Below are positions 17,982 to 27,213 of a DNA stretch of 64,000 nucleotides, piece by piece. The translations under genes and the position numbers were made by a program. Position 1 is the stretch's first letter; each line of letters opens with the position of its first letter. The DNA comes from Neorhizobium sp. (GTDB lineage Bacteria > Pseudomonadota > Alphaproteobacteria > Rhizobiales > Rhizobiaceae). The stretch covers positions 1,488,001-1,552,000 of the forward strand of contig JAPWKC010000004.1 in the NCBI GenBank assembly GCA_028283725.1. Direction: 5' to 3'. The notes under the pieces were generated by a model that was not told the DNA's origin, made no database searches, and worked only from the letters and a program-made list of their open reading frames with translations.

Positions 17982-18057
17982 GCCGCTTTAGCTCAGGTGG
18001 TAGAGCACATCATTCGTAATGATGGGGTCGCAGGTTCGAGTCCTGCAAGCGGCACCA
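17982..18057 (+). tRNA. tRNA-Thr (anticodon CGT)
   Basis: A complete 76-nt cloverleaf. The acceptor stem is GCCGCTT with AAGCGGC, the D-arm contains AGCTCAGGTGG, the anticodon stem CATCA/TGATG holds loop TTCGTAA (anticodon 18015-18017), and the T-arm contains GGTTCGAGTCC. The 3' CCA is encoded. Confidence 0.97.
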
Positions 18058-18244
18058 TTTTTCTCCCGAACACATCTCCATCACAGCACGTCGCCATGAC
18101 CGCGTTTGCTTGTTGCCGCGATTGTCGCGCATGCTGCCGCTTGCAACAATCATGAGTTGACAGCGATTGTGCATTTTGATTGGCTTGATAAGTAATACTT
18201 AAAAATACGACGTGAGCGCTGGAGCGGGACGGTGCAATGCTGAC

Positions 18245-18808
18245 ATGCCGCGACCTTTGCGCATGACGAGTGTAGCGAACCAGCGTTTCGCCGAGATCGT
18301 CATGCCGCGCCTCGATGAGGGCTATCGGCTGGCACGGTGGCTGACGGGAAGCGCAACCGACGCCGAGGACGTGGTGCAGGAGGCCTGTATCAAGGCCTAT
18401 CGTGCCATCGAGACCTTTACCGATATCAACGGTCGCGCCTGGTTTCTCACCATCGTGCGCAATTCGGGCCATAGCTGGCTTGCGAAACATCGCCCGCATG
18501 TGCTGGCCTTCATCGACGATATCGCCGATAACGAGAATGACGCTGGCCATCCCCTCAACGCCTCGCATCTGACCGGCCAGAAAACGCCCGAGGACAACCT
18601 GATCGCCAAGGACGAGGCCTTCCGGCTTGCAAGCGCGATAGACCTCCTGCCCATTCACCTGAGAGAAACGCTGATCCTGCGCGAGTACAACGACCTCAAC
18701 TATCGCGATATCGCATCGATGACCGAGGTGCCGATCGGGACCGTCATGTCGCGCCTGGCCCGCGCGCGCCAGACACTCGCCGCTCTGTTGAAGGAGGAGG
18801 CGCGATGA
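18245..18808 (+). CDS. ECF-type RNA polymerase sigma factor
   Basis: A 187-aa sigma-70 family protein with only regions 2 and 4. Region 2 has DAEDVVQEACIKAYRAI and FLTIVRN; region 4 has YRDIASMTEVPIGTVMSRL, the helix-turn-helix. Its stop overlaps the next gene by 4 bp, and that gene encodes a membrane anti-sigma factor. The start may instead be the ATG at 18263. It is not recognisable as the general stress sigma EcfG, since no PhyR or NepR gene is adjacent. The stimulus is unknown. Confidence 0.9.
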   Translation: MPRPLRMTSVANQRFAEIVMPRLDEGYRLARWLTGSATDAEDVVQEACIKAYRAIETFTDINGRAWFLTIVRNSGHSWLAKHRPHVLAFIDDIADNENDAGHPLNASHLTGQKTPEDNLIAKDEAFRLASAIDLLPIHLRETLILREYNDLNYRDIASMTEVPIGTVMSRLARARQTLAALLKEEAR

Positions 18809-19686
18809 CGATCGATCACGAGACACGCCTGCTTCTGACCGCCTATCACGACGGCGGGCTTTCGGCCGGCGAAGTTCTGGCCTTCGAGAAACGGCTTGCG
18901 GCCGAACCCGAACTCCGGCAGGCGCTCGATGAGGTGGAAAGCCTGTCGCAATCGCTGTCGGCGGCCTTCGCGCGCCAACCGGCAGCGCCCGATGCGCTGC
19001 GCGACCGCATCCTCAGCCTTGCCGAAGCTTCGCCGGGCACGCCTTTTGCGGCAGCATCGACAACGAACGGCAATGGCGGCAGCGACGAGGACGAAGACCC
19101 TGCCGATATCGCAACTCTTGCGGCTCTGTCGGCCATGGCGCGCGGCCTTCCGCGCCGATCGGGCCCATCATGGCCTGCGCTTGCCGCCTCGCTGGTCGTC
19201 GGCGCCGTGCTCGGCGCCCTGACGATGACGGCATTCGACCGGCAGTCTCCCCTTGGCAGCGGCCCGGACAGAACCGTGCTCGACGCCGTTGTGGACAGTC
19301 ATTTGCGGGCTCTCGCCGCGAACCAGCCGTTCGAGATCGCGTCTTCCGACAGACATGTGGTCAAGCCCTGGTTCAACGGCCGCACGACCATCGCGCCGAA
19401 CGCGCCCGATCTTGCCGATCAGGGCTTTCCGCTGATCGGCGGTCGCGTCGATGTCATCGATGCCGAACCTGTTCCAAGCCTCGTCTATCGGCACGACCTG
19501 CATGTCATCAGCGTGACGATCACCGCATCGCCCGCCACAAGCGGCGCTGAAAAGGGCCGCGATGGCACGACCGTCGAAGAGTGGCGCGACGATGGCCTGA
19601 CCTATTGGGCGGCGTCGGACCTCAACGCGACCGATCTTCGCCGGTTCGTCGCCATGTTTCGCCAGCGGACGTCGCCCGCTCCTTGA
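18805..19686 (+). CDS. Membrane anti-sigma factor
   Basis: A 293-aa partner of the upstream ECF sigma, translationally coupled through ATGA. The N-terminal cytoplasmic domain (about residues 5-60, LLLTAYHDGGLSAGEVLAFE) resembles the anti-sigma fold but lacks the zinc His/Cys motif. A membrane segment follows at about residues 131-151 (SWPALAASLVVGAVLGALTM). The periplasmic C-terminal domain contains DRHVVKPWFNGR, common in this family of alphaproteobacterial anti-sigma factors. It would release the sigma factor upon an envelope signal. Confidence 0.86.
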   Translation: MTIDHETRLLLTAYHDGGLSAGEVLAFEKRLAAEPELRQALDEVESLSQSLSAAFARQPAAPDALRDRILSLAEASPGTPFAAASTTNGNGGSDEDEDPADIATLAALSAMARGLPRRSGPSWPALAASLVVGAVLGALTMTAFDRQSPLGSGPDRTVLDAVVDSHLRALAANQPFEIASSDRHVVKPWFNGRTTIAPNAPDLADQGFPLIGGRVDVIDAEPVPSLVYRHDLHVISVTITASPATSGAEKGRDGTTVEEWRDDGLTYWAASDLNATDLRRFVAMFRQRTSPAP

Positions 19687-19820
19687 CCAGAAACCCGTTT
19701 CACGCGGGCTCCATCGGTTGATCTGCGAAAAATATTCGCCGCAGATGGAATAAACGCCGAGCTTTCCCGGTTCTTGCTTTCGTGAGGAAACTCATGGGTG
19801 GGAGCCCATAAGGGGGTTGT

Positions 19821-20441
19821 TTGGCAGAGCTTGCGTCGTCACTTCTCTCCGGCATCGGCATCGGCGTGTCGATCGCCGCACCGATCGGCCCGATGAGCAT
19901 TCTCTGCATCCAGCGCACGCTCTCCACCGGGCTATTTTCCGGCGTCGCCACCGGGTTCGGCATTGCGACCGTGCATCTGACCTATGGCGCGCTCGCCGTT
20001 CTCAGCCAGGCATCGTTCACTGCCGGCCAGCACGAGAGGGCCCTGTTCTTTGTTCTCTCCGGCACGCTGCTCTTCTGGTTCTCGATCCGCATCCTGCGGC
20101 GCGTCCCCATTCTGCAGGGGCCGCTCGAAAGCCGGCAGAGCCTTGTCATTGCCTATTTCGGCGCAGTGGGGCTCGGCCTCCTCAACCCGCTGACGCCGCT
20201 TCTTTTTGCCTCCGTGCTGCCAGGCTTCGGCCGGGCGGGCGATCTTCTGGTGCCTGTCGTCACCGGCATTTTCGCCGGCTCGCTCGGCTGGTGGCTGCTG
20301 CTCAGCGGCAGCGTCTCGATCCTGAAGGCCCGCCTCGACAGCGGCATGCTCAACCTCATCAACAAGGCGGCGGGCCTGATGCTCGCCGCGCTTGCGATCA
20401 GCATCGTCCTCGAAGGCTGCTCCAGCCTGCTTACCCCCTGA
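19821..20441 (+). CDS. LysE family amino acid exporter
   Basis: A 206-aa inner-membrane protein with about six hydrophobic segments, matching the LysE/RhtB fold. Diagnostic features are GIGIGVSIAAPIGPMSILCI (residues 11-30) and GLLNPLTPLLFASVLPG. It probably exports an amino acid or related metabolite; the substrate is unknown. The start is TTG at 19821, preceded by AAGGGGG at 19810-19816; no ATG fits the N-terminus of the family. Confidence 0.87.
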   Translation: MAELASSLLSGIGIGVSIAAPIGPMSILCIQRTLSTGLFSGVATGFGIATVHLTYGALAVLSQASFTAGQHERALFFVLSGTLLFWFSIRILRRVPILQGPLESRQSLVIAYFGAVGLGLLNPLTPLLFASVLPGFGRAGDLLVPVVTGIFAGSLGWWLLLSGSVSILKARLDSGMLNLINKAAGLMLAALAISIVLEGCSSLLTP

Positions 20442-20504
20442 AAGCCTGCCCGAATTCACCGAACCCATTCCCGGCAATCCCATTCACACCAAAAGGATAT
20501 TGCG

Positions 20505-20738
20505 ATGAATAAGGTCACGACAACGCCCCTGCGCCGCCCTCTTTCCCTCCCCGATCAGGAATGCCGCACGGCCGTCGAGGCCGCCATGCTGGCGCTGATC
20601 GATGCGCTGGTGGAAAAAGGCATGATGCGACCGGCCGTGGCGCTGGCGCTTGCCGACGCATCCGAAGATCTCGCCATCCGGCTCGTCAGAAACCTGCCCG
20701 CCAACACCAACAAGCGCCGGCAGAACCAGCGGCCCTGA
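20505..20738 (+). CDS. Small protein of unknown function
   Basis: A 77-aa protein with AAAGGA about 7 nt before its ATG. It has a central amphipathic helix pair (about residues 20-64, VEAAMLALIDALVEKGMMRP and LALADASEDLAIRLVRNL), basic ends and no membrane segment or cysteine cluster. It follows the LysE-type gene by 63 bp and may be cotranscribed. I do not recognise the family. Confidence 0.65.
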   Translation: MNKVTTTPLRRPLSLPDQECRTAVEAAMLALIDALVEKGMMRPAVALALADASEDLAIRLVRNLPANTNKRRQNQRP

Positions 20739-20761
20739 GAGGCTTCTGAGAATGACAACCG

Positions 20762-21913
20762 TCAGACGAGACCGGCCGCGCCCGACGCCAGATCCCTCAC
20801 CCGTGCGGCAATCGCCATCGATGCCGTCAGTCCCGGCGATTCGATACCGTAGAGCGCGATGAGGCCGGGATGGCCCGTATCCGCCGGGCCCTGGATCAGG
20901 AAGTCGCCACCACCGCCCTCTTCCGGACCGGCGAGCTTGGGGCGCATGCCGGAATAGGCCGGCTGCAAGGCATCGTCCGGCAGGTCGGGCCAATAGCGGC
21001 GGATGGCGGCATAGAATTTGTCGGCGCGGCGCGGATCGACGTCGTAGTCGATCGCCTCCACCCATTCGACATCGGGACCGAAACGCCCCTGCCCGGCGAG
21101 ATCGAGCGTCAGGTGGACGCCGAGCCCGCCCTTTTCCGGCACCGGATAGATGAGATGGGAGGCTGGTGCACGGCCGGACAGCGAGAAGTAACATCCTTTG
21201 GCATAATGGCACCGGGGAATGGCCGCCGCATCAAGGCCTGTGATGGAGCGCGACACCGACCATGCACCGAGCCCGGCCGCATTGACGACGAGCCGGGCAT
21301 TGACCGTCGCCGGCTCGGCACCACCGACGGATAGCGTGATGCCATATCCGCCTCTACCGACAGGGTTTTCGACGATCGCGCCGCCCGTTACCGGGGCATT
21401 CAGCACGATCATGCCGCCGTGAGCCGCGACGTCTGCCTCAAAGGCCGCCATCAGCCCATGGCTGTCGATGATGCCGGTGGAGGGGGACAGAAGTGCCGCA
21501 TGGCCTCGGATCTGCGGCTCCATGGCTTGCAACTCATCTCCGTCGATCAGCCGGCAATCATCGACGCCGTTGGCGCGTGCCTGAGACTGGAGCTTTTCCA
21601 GATAGGCGACCTCATCCTGCGAGGAGGCGACGACGAGCTTGCCGCAGGCGTGATGGGCGATGTGGCGGTCGCGGCAATAATCATAGAGGTTCTGCTTGCC
21701 GGCGACACAGAGTTTCGCCTTGAGGCTGCCGGTTGCATAATAGAGGCCGGCATGGATGACCTCGCTGTTGCGCGAGGATGTGATGCTGCCGATCAACGGT
21801 TCGGCCTCCAACACCATCACCTCGCGACCGGCGAGCGCCAGTTCACGGGCAATCGCAAGACCGACGACACCGGCGCCGATGACGACGCAATCCAGATCGA
21901 ATATTTCGGTCAT
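20762..21913 (-). CDS. FAD-dependent oxidoreductase, L-2-hydroxyglutarate oxidase-like
   Basis: A 383-aa DAO-fold flavoprotein. The N-terminal FAD motif CVVIGAGVVGLAIAREL (about residues 9-25) and SSRNSEVIHAGLYY (about 46-59) match the LhgO/L2HGDH group, which oxidises L-2-hydroxyglutarate to 2-oxoglutarate; GYGIESPGLT-like sequence (LYGIESPGLTASMAI) near the C-terminus completes the FAD site. It is divergent from a D-2-hydroxyacid dehydrogenase. The exact substrate is inferred only from these motifs; glycerol-3-phosphate or sarcosine-type oxidases are more distant. Confidence 0.84.
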   Translation of the reverse strand: MTEIFDLDCVVIGAGVVGLAIARELALAGREVMVLEAEPLIGSITSSRNSEVIHAGLYYATGSLKAKLCVAGKQNLYDYCRDRHIAHHACGKLVVASSQDEVAYLEKLQSQARANGVDDCRLIDGDELQAMEPQIRGHAALLSPSTGIIDSHGLMAAFEADVAAHGGMIVLNAPVTGGAIVENPVGRGGYGITLSVGGAEPATVNARLVVNAAGLGAWSVSRSITGLDAAAIPRCHYAKGCYFSLSGRAPASHLIYPVPEKGGLGVHLTLDLAGQGRFGPDVEWVEAIDYDVDPRRADKFYAAIRRYWPDLPDDALQPAYSGMRPKLAGPEEGGGGDFLIQGPADTGHPGLIALYGIESPGLTASMAIAARVRDLASGAAGLV

Positions 21914-22232
21914 CGCGCCCGCCGCCCCTGCACGCCGCGCCCGGTCATACCGCTATCCGTCACGCCACCGGATGTTACGCCGCCATCTGCCATGCTCTTC
22001 TTTCCGCCCACGCCCTTCCCCACTTTTCCACTCATGCCGTTCGTCGCGCCGAAGGCGCTCCGGCCCGAAATGCTTCTGGCTTACGATGCGTCCAGCGCCG
22101 GGCGAGACTGTCGTCAGAGCCGCGAATGCGATATCGGTGATCGGAGCCTTCAATGACCTGACGCGCTGCCGGGGCCCGCATCATCCGGTTCCCGACCGTC
22201 ATCCATCATCACCACCGGAGCGAGCCAACGCA

Positions 22233-23186
22233 ATGCTGAACATCGTCTTTCTCGACCGTGACACGATCGGCCCGTCGGTCGATATCGCAAGGCCGGCCTT
22301 TGCGCATAGCTGGACCGAGTTCGGCAAGACGCCGGCCGACCTTGTGGGCGAGCGGATCAGGGATGCCGATATCGTCATCACCAACAAGGCGCCGATCCGC
22401 GCCGATGCGATCGCGGCCGCGACGAAGCTGAAGATGATCGCGGTTGCCGCCACCGGCTACGACGTGATCGACCTTGCGGCGGCCAAGGCACGCGGCATCA
22501 CCGTCTCGAACGTGCGCGGCTATGCGGTGAACACCGTCCCGGAGCACACGTTCGCGCTGATCTTTGCGCTGCGCCGCTCGATCGTCGGTTTCCGCCAGGA
22601 CGTGATCGATGGGGAATGGCAGCGGGCCAAGCAGTTCTGCTTCTTCAATCACCCGATCCGCGATCTCTCCGGCTCGACGCTCGGCATTTTCGGCAGCGGC
22701 TCGCTCGGGTCTTCGGTGGCGCGGATTGCGGAAGCCTTCGGCATTACCGTGCTGTTTGCCGGGCGCAAGGGCGCAAGCGACGTGCCGGCAGGCCGCACGG
22801 CCTTCGATCGCGTTCTTGCAGAGGCCGATATTCTGACCTTTCACATGCCGCTGACACCGCAGACGCGGGACATGATCGGGCTTGTGGAGTTCGAGGCGAT
22901 GAAGCGCCGGCCGCTGATCATCAACACGGCACGCGGCGGCCTCGTCAACGAACGGGATCTGGTGACGGCGCTCGACCGCGGACTGATCTCGGGCGCAGGC
23001 TTCGATGTGCTGACACAGGAGCCGCCGGCCGCCGGCAATCCGCTGCTCGGCGTTCTCGGCCGGCCGAACGTGATCGTAACCCCGCATGTCGCCTGGGCCA
23101 GCGACGAGGCGATGCAATCGCTCTGGGCGCAGGTCATCTCGCATGTGGAAAATTTCGAGACGGGCGCGCCGACCAACGTGCTGTGA
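22233..23186 (+). CDS. D-2-hydroxyacid dehydrogenase
   Basis: A 317-aa NAD(P)-dependent dehydrogenase of the D-isomer family. The Rossmann motif GIFGSGSLGSSVA is about residue 147. Catalytic Arg lies in NTARGGLVN, Glu in LTQEPP and His in VTPHVAWAS. It likely reduces glyoxylate or hydroxypyruvate, or oxidises a D-2-hydroxyacid. The ATG before LNIVFLDRD is used because the long upstream extension does not match the family. It is divergent from the FAD oxidoreductase, suggesting a shared 2-hydroxyacid theme. Confidence 0.9.
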   Translation: MLNIVFLDRDTIGPSVDIARPAFAHSWTEFGKTPADLVGERIRDADIVITNKAPIRADAIAAATKLKMIAVAATGYDVIDLAAAKARGITVSNVRGYAVNTVPEHTFALIFALRRSIVGFRQDVIDGEWQRAKQFCFFNHPIRDLSGSTLGIFGSGSLGSSVARIAEAFGITVLFAGRKGASDVPAGRTAFDRVLAEADILTFHMPLTPQTRDMIGLVEFEAMKRRPLIINTARGGLVNERDLVTALDRGLISGAGFDVLTQEPPAAGNPLLGVLGRPNVIVTPHVAWASDEAMQSLWAQVISHVENFETGAPTNVL

Positions 23187-23208
23187 CCGCGTCCTCTTCA
23201 TCGCAGAA

Positions 23209-23230
23209 CGGCCCCGTCGTGACGGGGCCG
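23209..23230. terminator. Bidirectional hairpin between converging genes
   Basis: CGGCCCCGTC (23209-23218) and GACGGGGCCG (23221-23230) form a perfect 10-bp stem with a 2-nt minimum loop, between the dehydrogenase and the PRC-barrel gene. No long T-run is present. Confidence 0.55.
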
Positions 23231-23267
23231 CTAATCGGAATTCTGTTATTACAATGAGGCTTTTACC

Positions 23268-23660
23268 CTACATCCAGTAGGGCGGTACGCCGTAATAATC
23301 GTAGACCCGGCGATCCTCGGCCTTGTACCAGCTATCGTCTTCCAGATCGTCATAGCGGGGAGCGCCGGTGATCTGGTCCTTGGTCAGGTCGATGCTGTAA
23401 CCATCAAGCTGTTCGTTGTAACGCAGCTTCTCCCATGGCAGCGGATAGTAGTCATCGCCGATGCCGAGGAAGCCGCCGAAGCTCAGAACCGCATAGGCGA
23501 CGCGGCCGCCACGCTTTTCGAGCAGAATGCGCTCGATCGAGCCAATTCGCTTGCCATCCGCACCATAGACCGCGGTGCCATCCACCTTGTCGCTGGCAAT
23601 CAGCGCCGGGCTGTCCTTGACATAGGGATCCTGACCGGCTCGGGGTTCCTGATGAAGCAT
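23268..23660 (-). CDS. PRC-barrel domain protein
   Basis: A 130-aa soluble protein with a PRC-barrel domain at about residues 18-90 (GTAVYGADGKRIGSIERILL, then RVAYAVLSFGGFLGIGDDYY and LPWEKLRY). The C-terminus is Tyr/Asp rich and ends in PPYWM. Such proteins are frequent in rhizobial stress regulons, but their biochemical role is unclear. The ATG has GGAGG 7 nt upstream, which rules out a longer start. An EcfG-like promoter lies about 40 nt upstream. Confidence 0.88.
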   Translation of the reverse strand: MLHQEPRAGQDPYVKDSPALIASDKVDGTAVYGADGKRIGSIERILLEKRGGRVAYAVLSFGGFLGIGDDYYPLPWEKLRYNEQLDGYSIDLTKDQITGAPRYDDLEDDSWYKAEDRRVYDYYGVPPYWM

Positions 23661-23697
23661 AACACACCTCCTTGTTGTTGTGCATTCATGGAGAACA

Positions 23698-23722
23698 AAC
23701 CGGTGGCAGCGCGAAAGGTTCC
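23698..23722 (-). promoter_or_regulatory. EcfG (general stress) type promoter for the PRC-barrel gene
   Basis: On the minus strand GGAAC (23722-23718) is followed after 18 nt by TT (23699-23698), matching the GGAAC-N18/19-TT pattern of rhizobial EcfG/RpoE2 promoters. The predicted RNA start is about 30 nt before the ribosome site of the PRC-barrel gene. Confidence 0.5.
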
Positions 23723-23791
23723 GTGCGCCGCCGATGATCGACAGCGATTTGGGACGCCGCATTCCGCCATTCGGAAATGCCAAGAGACCAA

Positions 23792-23807
23792 TTGACGTTT
23801 ACGTCAA
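23792..23807. promoter_or_regulatory. Operator-like palindrome upstream of the acyl-CoA ligase
   Basis: TTGACGTTTACGTCAA has perfect 6-bp arms around TTTA. Twelve bases are shared with the site before nitronate monooxygenase at 16860-16875. It resembles MerR-type LiuR-like operators and lies 225 bp before the ligase start. Confidence 0.5.
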
Positions 23808-24031
23808 GGTTATTTAGTTTTCACCTTACATTGATGCTGGCCGGATTTCCGCCCGAATGGCATAATCCGGCGGCAAGTGCATGACTGTCGGCTGTCTCAA
23901 GGATGTTGGAGGACATTTCGGGACGGGCGACAATTCAGAGACAAGCGGCACCGGCGACATCTCTGCCGGCACCCTTCTGCAGCCTCGACGATGGCTGTGA
24001 GGTTCATGAGCAGGAACGGAGGAGGTTCCCG

Positions 24032-25729
24032 ATGAGTGAAGTCCATGTCAGGGCGACGGACGGGCCTGCCAAGATCTGGCTTGCCTCCTATCCGCCGAAC
24101 GTGCCGGCGGACATCCCGCCGTTGAAGCACCGTTCGCTTGGCGAGCTTTTCGAGGACAGTTGCAGCCTCTATGCCGACAGGCCCGCCTTTTCCAGCATGG
24201 GCAAGACGCTGACCTTCGCGCAGATCGATGCGGAAAGCCGCAAGGTGGCGGCCTGGCTGCAGGATCAGGGTTTCGGCAAGGGAGACCGGATCGCGGTCAT
24301 GCTGCCGAACATTTTGCAGAACCCGGTCATCGTCTACGGCATCCTCAGAGCGGGCATGGTCGTGGTCAACGTCAACCCGCTCTATACGGTGCGCGAGCTC
24401 GAATACCAGTTGAAGGATGCCGGTGCGCAGGCGATCTTCGTGCTTGAGAATTTTGCTCATACGGTATCGAAGGCAATCCCGAAGACGGCCGTCAGCCATG
24501 TCGTGGTGGCGACGATGGGCGACATGCTGGGGCTCAAGGGGCACATCGTCAATTTCGTCGTGCGCAAGGTGAAGAAGCTGGTGCCGCGCTATTCGCTGCC
24601 ATCGGCCCGCGCCTTCAAGGACGTGTTGCAGAAGGGGGAAGGCCTGACGCTGACGCCCGTTGCCGTTTCGGCCCATGACGTCGCTTTTCTGCAATATACG
24701 GGTGGAACGACGGGAGTTTCCAAGGGCGCCATCCTTACCCATGCGAACCTCCTCGCCAACAAGGAGCAGATGGGGCTGTGGCTGGAAAGCGCCTTCCTGA
24801 CCAAGCGCCGGCCGCCGCAACTGCAATTCCTCTGCGCGCTGCCGCTCTACCATATCTTTGCACTCACCGTGAATTCACTGATGGGCGTGGCGACGGGCAG
24901 CCATAACGTGCTGATCGCCAACCCGCGCGACATTCCGGCGCTGGTGAAGGAGATCCACCAGCACAGGATCCATATCTTTCCGGGGCTCAACACGTTGTTC
25001 AATGCCCTGATGAACAATGCCGAGTTCGAGAAACTCGACTTCTCCTCGCTTCTCCTCGTCTTCGGCGGCGGCATGTCCGTGCAGCGGCCGGTTGCCGAGC
25101 GCTGGTACAAGATGACGGGATGCCCGATCACCGAGGGCTACGGGCTTTCGGAAACCTCCCCTGTCGCAACCGCCAACCGCTGTGACAGCTCGGAGTTTTC
25201 CGGCATGATCGGCCTGCCCGTGTCATCGACGGAAATCTCGATCCGCGACGACAATGGCAAGGACGTGGAACTCGGCGGCGTCGGCGAGATCTGCATTCGC
25301 GGGCCGCAGGTGATGGCCGGATACTGGAACCGCTCGGACGAGACGGCGCGCGCCATGACGCCCGACGGCTTTTTTCGCACCGGCGACATGGGCTATATGG
25401 ATGCGCGCGGCTATACCAAGATCGTCGACCGGAAGAAGGACATGATCATCGTCTCCGGCTTCAACGTCTACCCGAACGAGATCGAGGAAGTGGCGGCGAT
25501 GCATCCCGGCATTGCCGAATGCGCGGCGATCGGCGTGGCCGACGAACATTCCGGCGAAGCGGTGAAACTGTTTATCGTGCGCAAGGATGCAGCGATCACC
25601 GAGGCGGACGTGAAGGCGCATTGCGCCGCAAACCTCACCAATTACAAGCGGCCGCGTTTCATCGAGTTTCGCGAGCAATTGCCGAAATCGAATGTCGGCA
25701 AGATCCTGCGGCGCGAGTTGCGCGGGTGA
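24032..25729 (+). CDS. fadD: Long-chain fatty acid--CoA ligase
   Basis: A 565-aa AMP-forming acyl-CoA synthetase that activates fatty acids for beta-oxidation at the inner membrane. The P-loop is YTGGTTGVSKGA (about residue 221), followed by GYGLSETSP (about 368), GYWNRSDETA and FRTGDMGYMDARGY (about 451), and VDRKKDMIIVSGFNVYPNEI (about 468). The adenylation lysine is in SNVGKILRREL at the C-terminus. The ATG is preceded by GGAGG. The frame is open upstream to 23903 but without family similarity. FadD is the likeliest paralogue assignment. Confidence 0.9.
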   Translation: MSEVHVRATDGPAKIWLASYPPNVPADIPPLKHRSLGELFEDSCSLYADRPAFSSMGKTLTFAQIDAESRKVAAWLQDQGFGKGDRIAVMLPNILQNPVIVYGILRAGMVVVNVNPLYTVRELEYQLKDAGAQAIFVLENFAHTVSKAIPKTAVSHVVVATMGDMLGLKGHIVNFVVRKVKKLVPRYSLPSARAFKDVLQKGEGLTLTPVAVSAHDVAFLQYTGGTTGVSKGAILTHANLLANKEQMGLWLESAFLTKRRPPQLQFLCALPLYHIFALTVNSLMGVATGSHNVLIANPRDIPALVKEIHQHRIHIFPGLNTLFNALMNNAEFEKLDFSSLLLVFGGGMSVQRPVAERWYKMTGCPITEGYGLSETSPVATANRCDSSEFSGMIGLPVSSTEISIRDDNGKDVELGGVGEICIRGPQVMAGYWNRSDETARAMTPDGFFRTGDMGYMDARGYTKIVDRKKDMIIVSGFNVYPNEIEEVAAMHPGIAECAAIGVADEHSGEAVKLFIVRKDAAITEADVKAHCAANLTNYKRPRFIEFREQLPKSNVGKILRRELRG

Positions 25730-25871
25730 TGTTCAACCGTTGCATCGCTGCGACAGGCCGGCGAGAAGCAGCGGCGCCGAAGCAGCAAACGGACGTTCGG
25801 CGGTGGACGCACAATCCCTGCTGGACTAGCGATTTCCCCTATCAAGGCCATGAAGGCCGCAGGGAGTTCGC

Positions 25872-27113
25872 TTGAAGAACCTTGCCGGATTTGTCGTCCG
25901 AACGACATTGATCGCGACGCTTGCCGTTCTGGCCGCCTGCGCCGGCCGGCCGCAGGGCGTGCTCGTGGCACAGACGATCGCCGCGACCGATACATCCAAG
26001 ATCGATGTGATGGTGGCAACGACCCGCAGCGCCTCGGAAACGCCGGGCATCCTGTTTTCCGGCGAGCGCGACCGGGGCGTGCATGTGACCGAAATCACGG
26101 TCTCCATTCCCCCCGATGGCAGGCGCGACATCGGCCAAGTGCAATGGCCGAAGAAACTCCCCGCCAATGCGGAAAAGGAATTCGCCACCATTGCGGTGAA
26201 ACCCACGACGCTGCCCGGCGCGCATTCCTGGCTTTCGAAAAACCTGCCCAAAAGCCGCCGCGTGCTCGTCTTCGTCCACGGTTTCAACAATCGCTACGAG
26301 GATGCCGTCTACAGGTTTGCGCAGATCGTGCACGATTCGAAGGCCGATGTGGCGCCTGTGCTTTTCACATGGCCGTCGCGCGGCAGCATTTTTGCCTATA
26401 ACTACGACAAGGAAAGCACCAACTATTCCCGCGATGCGCTGGAGACGATGCTGACGCGGCTGGCGAACGACCCGCAAGTGGGCGAAGTGACCGTCATGGC
26501 CCATTCGATGGGCTCGTGGCTGACGGTCGAGGCGCTTCGGCAGATGGCAATCCGCCATGGTTCGGTCGCACCGAAGATCAAGAACGTCATCCTTGCCTCG
26601 CCCGATCTGGACGTCGATGTGTTCGGCAATCAGTTCGCGGCGCTCGGGCCGAAGCATCCGAAATTCACGCTTTTCGTTTCGCGCGACGACCGGGCGCTGT
26701 CGCTGTCGCGCCGGATTTCCGGCAATATAGAACGGCTGGGCCAAGTGGACCCGACGGTCGAACCCTATCGCAGCCAATTCGAGAAGGCCGGGATTACCGT
26801 GCTCGACCTGACCAAGCTCAAGGTCAACGATCCGCTCAATCACGGCAAATTCGCCGAAAGCCCGGAAGTGGTTCAACTGATCGGCAATCGCCTGATCGCC
26901 GGCCAGACGATCACCGATTCGTCCATCGGCATCGGCGACAGGCTGGGTGCCGTGGCGCTTGGTGCGGCACAGACGGTGGGCGGGGCGGCAAGTCTTGCGG
27001 TCAGCGCGCCGATCTCGGTCTTCGACCCCAATACCCGTGCGACCTATGGCGAGCAGGTGGACCGGTTGGGCAATGCTGTCGGCAACACCGTGACGACGGC
27101 CGCGGGGCAATAA
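25872..27113 (+). CDS. Alpha/beta hydrolase lipoprotein (DUF900 family)
   Basis: A 413-aa protein starting at TTG, with AGGGAG 5-6 nt upstream. Residues 1-21 form a lipoprotein signal with lipobox LAAC (Cys about residue 21). The hydrolase core has RRVLVFVHGFNNRYEDA (oxyanion HGF, about residue 137) and nucleophile Ser in VMAHSMGSW (about residue 215), followed by ILASPDLDVDVF with the likely acid. The C-terminal 100 aa are of low complexity. Family members are secreted serine hydrolases of unknown substrate. It is 142 bp after the acyl-CoA ligase, so a lipid-related role is possible but unproven. Confidence 0.84.
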   Translation: MKNLAGFVVRTTLIATLAVLAACAGRPQGVLVAQTIAATDTSKIDVMVATTRSASETPGILFSGERDRGVHVTEITVSIPPDGRRDIGQVQWPKKLPANAEKEFATIAVKPTTLPGAHSWLSKNLPKSRRVLVFVHGFNNRYEDAVYRFAQIVHDSKADVAPVLFTWPSRGSIFAYNYDKESTNYSRDALETMLTRLANDPQVGEVTVMAHSMGSWLTVEALRQMAIRHGSVAPKIKNVILASPDLDVDVFGNQFAALGPKHPKFTLFVSRDDRALSLSRRISGNIERLGQVDPTVEPYRSQFEKAGITVLDLTKLKVNDPLNHGKFAESPEVVQLIGNRLIAGQTITDSSIGIGDRLGAVALGAAQTVGGAASLAVSAPISVFDPNTRATYGEQVDRLGNAVGNTVTTAAGQ

Positions 27114-27213
27114 ATCCGCCGGACCGACGTCACTTCGCAGCCGCAGCACGCTTGATTTGACGGCGAAAGCGAATAGGTTCCCGTTCAGCTTATAAAGAGT
27201 GCGAGGAGCTCCC

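Noticed and set aside
18057..18244. Sigma-70 promoter at TTGACA (about 18156) for the ECF sigma gene
   Set aside because: A -35 match is present but no convincing -10 sits at 16-18 bp; not listed as a feature.
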